Source: Deltaproteobacteria bacterium (GTDB taxonomy: Bacteria > Myxococcota_A > UBA796 > CAJQPC01). From it: a stretch of 22,691 bases of DNA. Both the position numbers and the translations under genes were made by a program. Position 1 is the first letter of the stretch; every line of letters starts with the position of its first letter. The notes beneath the pieces were generated by a model. It saw nothing but the letters and a program-made list of their open reading frames with translations. It did no database searches and was not told the DNA's origin. This document shows positions 16,036-22,691 of the stretch, piece after piece. The stretch covers positions 1 through 22,691 of the forward strand of contig JADKFE010000060.1 in the NCBI GenBank assembly GCA_016717595.1. Reading direction: 5' to 3'.

Positions 16036-17055
16036 TTACGGGAGCAGCGGGATTCGGGGAAGACCAGCGGTCTCGGGCAGGCCAAGCGCGACGTTCATCG
16101 CCTGGACCGCCTGACCGGAGGCGCCTTTGCCGAGGTTGTCGATGACACACACCGCGGTGATGACGCCCAGGGCCTCATCCAACGCGACGTGTACGACGGC
16201 CCGCGCGGTGCCGCGCACGTCCGCCGTGGCGGGGGGCGCGTCCTCTCGCACGGTGATCAGGGGGTGCGGGGCGTAACGCTCCCGGTAAGCCGCCCGCAGC
16301 TCCGCCAGCGTGACCGGCCGGGTGGGCCGCACATGCACCGTGGCGACCATGCCCCGCACCATGGGCACGAGGTGCGGCGTGAACGTGACCGGCACGCCCA
16401 AGGTGGCCTCGATCTCCGGCCGATGGCGGTGGGCCCCGGCGATGGAGTACGCCGAGACGCTCTCCTGGACCTCACAGTAGAGGTTACGCGGCCCCGGCTT
16501 ACGCCCGGCGCCGGACACGCCGGAGACACAGTCGGCGATGAGCCAGTCCACGAGCCCGGCCTCGATCAGCGGCAGCGCGGCGAGGGCCGTGGCCGTGGGG
16601 TAACAGCCCGGGGCGGCGATGAGGCGCGCGCCCGGCAAGAGCGCCCGGTTCTTCTCGACGAGGCCATAGACGGCCTGGGCGCACAGCTCTGGCGCGGGGT
16701 GAACGATGCCGTAGGCCCGCTCATAGGTGGCCGCGTCGCGGAAGCGGAAGTCGGCGCCGAGGTCGATCACCGTGAGCCCAGCGTCGAGCAGCGCCGGGGC
16801 GTAGCGGGCGCTGACGGTGTGCGGGAGGCCCAAGAACACCACGTCGGCGGCGGCGCGGATGGCGGCGACGTCAAAGGGCTCGACGAGGCGATCGTCTACG
16901 CCCAGAAGCCCCGACCAGCTCGCGGAGAGCGGCTTTCCCGCGGCGCTCTCGGCGCTGACGTGGGTGAGCGTGGCGTTGGGGTGCGCGTCGAGCAGCCGCA
17001 CCAGCTCAACGCCGGTGTAGCCTGAGGCGCCGACGATGGCGCAACGAACGGGCAC
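16036..17055 (-). CDS. argC: N-acetyl-gamma-glutamyl-phosphate reductase
   Basis: ArgC reduces acetylglutamyl phosphate to the semialdehyde with NADPH. I choose the GTG at 17055 because GGAG lies five bases upstream. A GTG at 17061 overlaps that site. The product has 339 residues. The Rossmann dinucleotide motif is IVGASGYTGVEL (about 7-18), followed by VFLGLPH. The catalytic cysteine is C151 in PGCYPTA, and the conserved histidine region is FTPHLVPMVRGM. VIDNLGKGASGQAVQ is the C-terminal family signature. This is the type 1 enzyme by length. It is the first gene of the arg operon, with its own promoter just upstream. Confidence 0.95.
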   Translation of the reverse strand: MPVRCAIVGASGYTGVELVRLLDAHPNATLTHVSAESAAGKPLSASWSGLLGVDDRLVEPFDVAAIRAAADVVFLGLPHTVSARYAPALLDAGLTVIDLGADFRFRDAATYERAYGIVHPAPELCAQAVYGLVEKNRALLPGARLIAAPGCYPTATALAALPLIEAGLVDWLIADCVSGVSGAGRKPGPRNLYCEVQESVSAYSIAGAHRHRPEIEATLGVPVTFTPHLVPMVRGMVATVHVRPTRPVTLAELRAAYRERYAPHPLITVREDAPPATADVRGTARAVVHVALDEALGVITAVCVIDNLGKGASGQAVQAMNVALGLPETAGLPRIPLLP

Positions 17056-17082
17056 GCACACTCCAGGAGGGAAGGGCGCATA

Positions 17083-17111
17083 GATATACCGTGGCGTGTA
17101 TGGTTATGCAA
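17083..17111 (-). promoter_or_regulatory. Sigma70-type promoter of the arg operon
   Basis: On the minus strand a -35-like TTGCAT (17106-17111) and a -10-like TATATC (17083-17088) are separated by exactly 17 bases. The -10 lies about 27 bases before the argC start, leaving a short leader. No clear ARG-box palindrome was found. The stop of the SUMF1-like gene is 23 bases upstream of the -35. Confidence 0.65.
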
Positions 17112-17133
17112 GAAACTCAGGGGCGGCGCGGCC

Positions 17134-17976
17134 TCAATGGAATGGACCGGCGCCACGCGCACAACGAAACCCGTCGCTCGGCGAGCCCCAGTGGGCCCAA
17201 TGGCGGTCCCACGACGCGGAGCGGATGTCCCTGGCCAAGTTGTAGAAACACCCGCCGCGGACCACGCGGGTCGGGTCAGAGTAAAGGATCGTGGACTCTT
17301 CCCACACCCACTCCATCACGTTGCCGTGCATGTCATAGAGTCCCCAAGGGTTCGGCCTCTTCCGGCCGACCCGGCGAGGACCAAGCGACGCGTGGATGTG
17401 GACCCACGCATACTGCTTGGCCACGGACCCGTCCTCCCCGAAGCTCCACGGCGTCGTCGTCCCCGCCCGGGCCGCGTACTCCCACTCGGCCTCCGTCGGC
17501 AGGCGATACCCGGTACACCCCGTCACCCAGACCACGTTCACGCCCGTCACCTCGTAACAGACGCTCAGCCCGTCCTGCCCCGAGGCCACGAGCGCCTCGG
17601 ACTCCAGCGCCGTGAGCTTGTTCAGGTACGCCACGGCCTGAAAGAAGGACACGCCATGGACGGGCAAGTGGTCGCCGCGTTCGTGGAGCCAGTGGCTCGG
17701 GTTCACGCCCATCACGGCCTCAACCTGGCCTTGGGTCACCTCGGTCTCACACAGGCTGAACGCGGAGACCTCAGCCGGCCGCAGCCTGTCGTCCCGCGGC
17801 GCGTACGGGTCAGTCGCCTTGGAGCTGCCCATCATGAAGTTTCCGCCGGGGAGCTGCACCAGCGCAGGCCGAAGCTGCGCCTCCTTCACCGGCCTCACGA
17901 CCCACAGCGCCGCGAGCCCCGCGACCAGCACCGCGAGGCCGAGGCCCACCAGCAGGCGTTGAGTCAGGCTGTCCAA
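17134..17976 (-). CDS. Membrane-anchored SUMF1 / formylglycine-generating-enzyme-like protein
   Basis: The TTG at 17976 has GAGGTG four bases upstream and gives 280 residues. Residues 7-28 form a single membrane helix (LLVGLGLAVLVAGLAALWVV), so the domain likely faces the periplasm. From residue 40 on it is a SUMF1-fold domain: LPGGNFMMGS, ETEVTQGQVEAVMG, VHGVSFFQAVAYLN, GYRLPTEAEWEYAARAG, NPWGLYDMHGNVMEWVWE, RVVRGGCF and GFRCARG. True formylglycine-generating enzymes have a copper-binding cysteine pair after the RGGS motif. Here that stretch reads YNLARDIRSASW, so such activity is doubtful. Related domains occur in conflict systems with vWA and MoxR proteins, like the divergent operon at 18173. 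Confidence 0.88.
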   Translation of the reverse strand: MDSLTQRLLVGLGLAVLVAGLAALWVVRPVKEAQLRPALVQLPGGNFMMGSSKATDPYAPRDDRLRPAEVSAFSLCETEVTQGQVEAVMGVNPSHWLHERGDHLPVHGVSFFQAVAYLNKLTALESEALVASGQDGLSVCYEVTGVNVVWVTGCTGYRLPTEAEWEYAARAGTTTPWSFGEDGSVAKQYAWVHIHASLGPRRVGRKRPNPWGLYDMHGNVMEWVWEESTILYSDPTRVVRGGCFYNLARDIRSASWDRHWAHWGSPSDGFRCARGAGPFH

Positions 17977-18062
17977 GGTTCACCTCACCTCCCGCGCATA
18001 ACCTGCAGACAACGCCGATGACAGCGGGAGCGGTGAGGCTGGGGCGTTGTGCGGGCGGGCGC

Positions 18063-18106
18063 TCTCCGCTGTTGAAAGCGGAGATCTCGGCGGGTGGGGC
18101 CCGCCG
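18063..18106. promoter_or_regulatory. Two adjacent inverted repeats in the divergent control region
   Basis: TCTCCGCT (18063-18070) and AGCGGAGA (18077-18084) pair perfectly around GTTGAA. CGGCGGG (18088-18094) and CCCGCCG (18100-18106) form a second stem four bases on. They lie in the 196-bp gap between the SUMF1-like gene and the EAD operon. A weak -10-like TAGACT is present near 18139. They could be operators or transcript stems controlling the operon. Confidence 0.4.
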
Positions 18107-18172
18107 CCGTGGCCCCTTCCTACGCGCCGCGCCTCGTGTAGACTGGCGGACTGCTTTGAGGAGTGTGTGGGT

Positions 18173-19586
18173 ATGGAGCGTACATTGGTCGCGTTGTTGT
18201 CAGAGCTGCTCACGGGCTTGTTCACCCAGGCGGAGCTCGACATGTTCTTGGCGAGCCACACCGCGCTGAGCCCGGCGCGGGGCGCGGGCGGGCCCGCGGT
18301 GGACCCGAACCAAGTGATCTTCTTGACGGCGGAGGCGCTGATTCGGCGGGGGCTGGTGCCAGAGCCGCTGGTGCCGCTCTTGCGGGAGCGGTTTGAGCAT
18401 CAGCATGAGAAGATCGACGCCTTCCTCTGCGCCTTCTTGGTGCGGGAGACGGCGAGCCAGCTCGCGCGGCTGGGGCCCGACCGCCTGAACGAGTGGACCC
18501 GCGACGCGGCCCCGGCCCCTGGAGCGGCGGCTCCAAACAAGCCGAAGGACGCCGCCACCATCGCCGCACAGCTCCCGGCGCTGCTCCAGCGGGAAGCGCG
18601 GCGCGGCGCTCAGGTCGCTGGAGAGCCCTCTGGCCAGACCACTCCGTCGAGGCCGCGCGCCTGGACCAGCTCATCCGCCAGTGGGCGATGGTGGCGGAGC
18701 CCGCGCTCCCGACCCCTCCGCCGCCGCCACCGCCGCCGAAGACGACGACGACGACGACGACGACGACACCCAAGCCCTCCCCAACGACCTCCACCACTTC
18801 ATCATCACCCTGGACCGCGCCGTGGTCTGGGGCAAGCTCATCGAGCGCTGCGCCGAGCCGAGCCACCAGCTCCTCGTGGTGCGGGGGGAGCCCACCCAAG
18901 GCCTGCACCTCTTCCGGGCGCGGGTGCTTCGTTACCTCTCCAACCCCAAGCGGGTTCACCGGGTTCACAGCTTCGGCCCGGGCAACGACCACCAGCCCGC
19001 CACCACGGCGGCCGCCTGGGAGGCCCTGCTCAGGACCTGCTTAGGGCTGGCGCACCTCCCCACCAAGAAGGCCATCCGCGAGGCCACCCGCCACCAGCCC
19101 GTGCTGTGTATGGTCGGGCTGAACACGCCCCTGCACCTCGGCCCCGACAGCCTGCGCCAAGACGATCTCGACGCCCTCTGCGCCTTCCTCCGGACCTTGC
19201 CCGAGCGCCTGCCCGCCCTCGACCCCACCACGCCGAGGCCCCTGCGCCTCTTGCTGACGGTGCAGGTAGCGCCCGGCCTGGGCCGCCGCGACCCGGTGTA
19301 CCGCGCCCTCGACGCGGCGATCCATGACGCCGAGGGCGCCGCCAAGGCGGCCGGCGTGCCCCTGCAGACGGCGCTCATCGGCACCTTGGAGACCCCGACC
19401 TTCGCTGAAGTCGAGGGGCCCATCATCACGCGGGCGCAGGAGCGTCATGGCCGAAAGCTCACCCCCGAGGAGCTCGACGTGATCGAGGCCGCCTACGATC
19501 GCGCCAAGGACGCCGGGCTGCCCTTCGTGGCCCTCGCCGAGGCCCTGTGGTTCGCCCTGCCCGCCTGGATGAGAGACGCCCCATGA
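18173..19586 (+). CDS. Effector-associated-domain (EAD1-like) protein with inactive STAND-like module, frame interrupted
   Basis: The ATG at 18173 follows GAGGAG by nine bases. Residues 1-85 (LVALLSELLTGLFTQAELDMF to LVPLLRERFEHQ) are an EAD1-like death-fold-style adaptor helix bundle. A helical linker follows, then a nine-aspartate run, then about 280 residues of degenerate P-loop domain. Its first part, LLVVRGEPTQGLHLFRARVL, sits where a Walker A motif belongs but lacks the GK[ST]. This resembles inactive STAND modules of conflict systems. Two missing bases are inferred, near 18626-18628 and near 18708-18710. They join the EAD frame to SVEAARLDQLIRQWAMVAE and then to the aspartate run. The joined protein has about 471 residues. 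It overlaps the MoxR gene by ATGA. Likely role: recruit or regulate an effector through EAD-EAD contacts. Confidence 0.7.
18741..18767 (+). repeat. (GAC)9 trinucleotide tract encoding nine aspartates
   Basis: Nine perfect GAC codons lie in the linker of the EAD protein, next to a GCC/CCG-rich stretch at 18717-18737. The tract gives an acidic flexible spacer between the two domains. Being a perfect trinucleotide repeat, it may change in unit number without losing frame. Confidence 0.75.
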
Positions 19587-20597
19587 ACCCGCCCCTGACC
19601 CTCGCCTCCCCGTACTTCGGCCAGCCCAGCCCCGAGGGCAGACCCCAGGAGTACCGCCCCGACCGGCACCTCTTGAGCGCCGCCCGGCTGGCGTACTCGC
19701 TGCGCCGCCCGCTCTTGCTCACCGGCGAGCCCGGCTGCGGCAAGACCGACTTCGCCTGGGTGCTCGCCGACCAGCTCGGGAAGCAGCACAAGCTCCAGCC
19801 GAACGAGCGGATGCCCTTCATCTGCCGGGTGAACAGCCAGACCCGCGCCCAAGACCTGCTCTACCACTACGACGCCTTGCAGCGCCTCTCCGACGCCCAG
19901 CACGGCGTCGACCCCGCCCTGGCCCGCGACCCCCGAAACTACGTCGAGCTGCGAGAGCTCGGGCTGGGCCTGCTCACGGGCGCCAGCGCCGTGGTGCTCA
20001 TCGACGAGATCGACAAGGCCCCGCGCGACCTGCCCAACGACCTCCTCCACGTCATCGAGGAGGGCTGGTTCCGGATCCCCGAGCTGCGGCGGGTGCCGGG
20101 CGAGACCTCGGTGAAGGACCCCCCACGGCGAGCCGCTCCACCACGAGATGCGCCCCTCGCAGAGCCGAGGCCGCCCCCTGATCGTCATCACGTCCAACGC
20201 CGAGCGCCACCTCCCCGAGCCCTTCTTGCGGCGCTGCGTGTTCTTCCATGTGAATCCGCCCGACGCCGACGCCCTGCGCGAGATCCTCCGCAGACGGCTC
20301 GGCGACGGGCAGACGGCCCTGCGGGACAGCCAGCTTCGGGTGTACCTCGCGCTGCGGGCCGAGGGCCTGGGCCTCACCAAGCGCCCCTCGACGGCGGAGC
20401 TTCTGGACTGGGTTCACGCCCTCTACGCCTTGCCCGACCGCGCTGAAGCCGAGGCGGCGGTGCTGGACTTCGGCGCGGCCATTGACCCCAAGAGCCATCG
20501 CCTCGGCGGCGGCCTGGAGTGGCTCGACCTCCCCGGCCTGCCCTGCCTGATCAAGCTGCAGGAGGACCTTGAGCGCCTCGGCGGCGGGCAGGGCTGA
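19583..20597 (+). CDS. MoxR-type AAA+ ATPase, frame interrupted at a C6 tract
   Basis: The ATG at 19583 overlaps the previous stop. Walker A is GEPGCGKT (residues 48-55), Walker B is VVLIDEIDKAP (about 136-146), sensor 1 is LIVITSN, and an arginine-finger-like FLRRCVFF follows. The C-terminal lid carries TAELLDWVHALY. One extra C in the C6 at 20119-20124 breaks the frame. With five C it reads VKDPHGEPLHHEMRPS and continues to the TGA at 20595. The product has about 337 residues, normal for MoxR. MoxR ATPases act as chaperones that remodel or activate partner proteins, often with a vWA protein encoded next door, as here. It probably supplies the ATP-driven switch of this system. Confidence 0.85.
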
Positions 20598-22691
20598 GTG
20601 CCCCAGGACCGCGCCGCCTGGCTCTTGGACCGGCTTCGGTCCGAAGGCGCGCGGGTGACGCCCCGTGAGCGGCTGGCCGTGGCCGAGGCCGTCGCGGCGC
20701 TGCGCCCCGGTGACGACGAGCTCGCGGCCATGGTGGCGAGCCTCGTCGCCCACACGGACGAGGACTGGCGCTGGGTCCACGCCCGTGGGTTGGCGCTGTT
20801 GCCCACCTGGGGCGCGGCGCCCGCCCCGGCGCCGCCGGATCGCCTGGGCTGGGGCTTGGGTTTGGGGTTTGGGGTGTATGTCGCGCTCATGGGCTTGGGT
20901 TGGGCGGTGAACCCCGAGCAGGCGCCGGACGTGGCCGAGGTCGGCGTGATGGTCGGCCCCGAGACGCCAGCGGGTGAGGTGAGCCCCGGAGAGGCGGACC
21001 CCGAAGAGGCGAGCCCAGAGAGGTGAGCCCGGCAGAGGCGGCCCTCGACGAGCCCCCGCCGCCAGAGGTGAACCCCACACCCGCCACGGCCCCCGCCGAC
21101 CCCACACCCCTCACCCTGGTGACGCCCGCCCGCACCTCCCCCGCCACGCTCCCCGCAGAGACGACCAGACCGCCCCGCGCCGTGTGGCCCCTCGCCCTCT
21201 CCGTGGCGCTCTTGACCTTGGGCCTCACCCTGCTGATCGCCCCGTTCACCCAGGTCCAGCGAGCGCTGGAGCGGCTCCGCGCCGCCCGCGACAAGGCGGA
21301 CGACCTCTACCGTCAGGGCGCCCAAGGCCACGTCACCCTCCACATCCCCAAGGCCGAATGCCTAGGCCGCGAGGCCATCTTCAGCGCCGCCACGAGCCTC
21401 GGGCGTCAGGCCGTCGATCACGAGAGCCCCCACCTCGACGTCCCCGCCACGGTGAACCACACGGCGCGGGAGGCCGGGCGCCTGATCCCCCACCACCTCC
21501 CCGCCTTGGGCGGGCCGCCGCTCTTGGTGTGGGTGGACGTCGAGCGGGGCGATCACCCGCTGTTGTGGGCGGTGGAGCGTGTGCTGGATCGTTTTCTGCG
21601 GGAGGGCCTGCCGTTTGTGCGCCTGCACTACGCCTACAGCCCCGAGCAGCTCACCGACCCCGTCACCCGGCGGGCCTCGCCCCTGGCCGACGTGGCCCGG
21701 CGGCACGCGGGCGCCCCGCTGTTGGTGTTCTCGCGCCTCTCCTCGCCCCACGGCTTCGTGGGTGACGCCCGCTGGACCCGTCAGCTCGGCCCTTGGCCCC
21801 GGCGGGCCCTTGGTGCATGTGGACCCCTTGCGCCCGGCGCCGGGCTGGCTTCGCCGCGCGGGCCTCGTGGCCTTCCCCTTCACCGACGCGGGCCTCCAGG
21901 CCGCCGCCGCCCTGCTCGCCTCCGGGGAGCGCCGAGGCCCACGCCACGCCCCGCCCAAGCTGCCCAGCGTCAGCGCCAAGGCCCTCGACCGCTGGGCCGT
22001 GGCCGCCGCCTGTGTGCCCAACCCCACATGGCCCCAGCTTGAGGCCCTGCGCCTGGGCATCCCGTCCCTGCGCCGCGAGCTGCCCGACCCGCGCCTCGTG
22101 CTGCGCCTCGTCGAGCACCTGCGCGGCCCCGACGGCGGCGAGCCCTGCTCCGATGGCGGCGAGAGCCTCGTCTTGCGCCGGGACGACATGGCCAAGCGCC
22201 TGGCCGACCAGCGCGGCCCGGACGGTCGGCCCTCGGCCTTGGAGGAGGCCGCCCTGCGCCTGCTCATTGAGCAGCTCCGTGAGGCCCCGGCGGACGAGGA
22301 GAGCCTCGCCGAGTGGCGCCGCCGGGTGCGGGTGGCCTGCTACGAGCTGACCTTGGGGGAGCGCGACGTGGAGCAGGTGCTCGCGGAGTTCGCCGACAGC
22401 CCGGTGCGGGATGAGCTGGAGCGGCGCCTCGCCCAAGAGGATCGGGTGCGTGTGGCGGCGGGCGCGGGCGGCGGCGAGCGGCTGGTGGAGGGGCTGAGCG
22501 CCGAGGGGCCGCTGAGCGTGCGGGAGGTGGCGACGGCCTGGGCGCGGGTGAGCGGCGTGCGGCGGCTCGGCGGGGCGCTCGCGCTGGGGGGTTTGGCGGC
22601 GGCGGTTTGGTGGCTGGGGGCGCCGGAAGATGTGGTGACGATGATGCGGCGAGTGGAGTTGCCGGAGGAGTGGGAGGTGGTGGTGCCGGAG
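20598..22691 (+). CDS. Membrane-anchored vWA-like protein, partner of MoxR, 3' partial
   Basis: GTG at 20598 directly follows the MoxR stop. The first segment has a helical N-domain (LLDRLRSEGARVTPRERLAVAEAV) like those before vWA domains in MoxR systems, then a membrane helix (GWGLGLGFGVYVALMGLGW). A missing G near 21020 joins it to the next frame, within an acidic/proline linker whose codons repeat. A second helix (WPLALSVALLTLGLTLLIA), a vWA-like domain (LLVWVDVERGDHPLL, LLVFSRLSS, LVHVDPLRP) and LVAFPFTDAGLQAAAALL follow. The MIDAS sequence is degenerate, DVERG in place of DxSxS. An extra C near 21790-21792 breaks the frame again. A third helix (LGGALALGGLAAAVWWLG) lies near the window end. 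A C-terminal SUMF1-type domain often follows in this family but is not in view. Confidence 0.7.

Noticed and set aside
12272..17025. Long plus-strand open frames opposite the arginine operon
   Set aside because: They mirror argD, argB, argJ, argA and argC, which have full family motifs on the minus strand. High GC keeps the opposite strand open.
17083..17133. ARG-box operator at the arg promoter
   Set aside because: No palindrome matching the usual TGAAT/ATTCA pattern was found near the promoter.
18100..18180. Strong sigma70 promoter for the EAD operon
   Set aside because: TAGACT near 18139 is a fair -10, but the only -35 at suitable spacing is poor, so it is mentioned only as weak.
21023..21026. 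GTGA overlap as a true boundary between two genes
   Set aside because: The codon pattern of the linker repeats across the site (GAGGTGAGCCC twice), and adding one G joins both parts into the usual vWA-protein layout. A one-gene reading is favoured, though two genes cannot be excluded.

Overview
The window is GC-rich bacterial DNA. It carries a five-gene arginine operon (argC, short-type argA, argJ, argB, argD) with two accessory blocks on either side. Overall GC, the gene order and the small GNAT-type acetylglutamate synthase with a C-terminal cysteine cluster suggest a Myxococcota- or Deltaproteobacteria-like organism. That placement is inference. No rRNA, tRNA or CRISPR array was seen.

Left block (1 to about 11.9 kb). 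A broken, helical-repeat (HEAT-like) gene enters from the left edge. It is followed by what looks like a mobile or plasmid/phage-derived segment. On the minus strand lie two paralogous proteins with an N-terminal four-cysteine zinc ribbon and a long coiled coil, and a damaged PP-loop (PAPS-reductase-like) gene. On the plus strand lie a helical protein of unknown function coupled to two small XRE-type HTH regulators, then a tightly overlapping operon of a small protein and two paralogous tyrosine recombinases, then a second copy of the helical protein. Three gene families are therefore each present twice. The non-coding parts hold palindromes, a three-copy 100-bp tandem repeat with internal hairpins, and 10-bp iterons inside an inverted repeat in front of the recombinase operon.

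Centre (12.27 to 17.06 kb, minus strand). The arginine genes are intact and overlap or nearly touch. A clear sigma70-type promoter sits in front of argC. Together they convert glutamate to N-acetylornithine, and ArgJ recycles the acetyl group to yield ornithine.

Right block (17.1 to 22.7 kb). A membrane-anchored formylglycine-generating-enzyme-like (SUMF1 fold) gene is transcribed away from a plus-strand operon. That operon encodes an effector-associated-domain protein with a degenerate-P-loop STAND-like module, a MoxR-type AAA+ ATPase and a membrane-anchored vWA-like protein that runs off the window. This set resembles the NTP-dependent conflict systems in which EAD, MoxR and vWA proteins act together, and is the best candidate here for an unusual defence-like system.

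A striking feature of both accessory blocks is many single-base frame disruptions, nearly all at short homopolymers. I infer about fourteen. The 9.5 kb from the recombinase operon through the SUMF1-like gene has none. They may be sequencing or assembly errors, genuine decay, or in part length-variable tracts. The sequence alone cannot decide. Reading frames of those genes are given here as inferred reconstructions.
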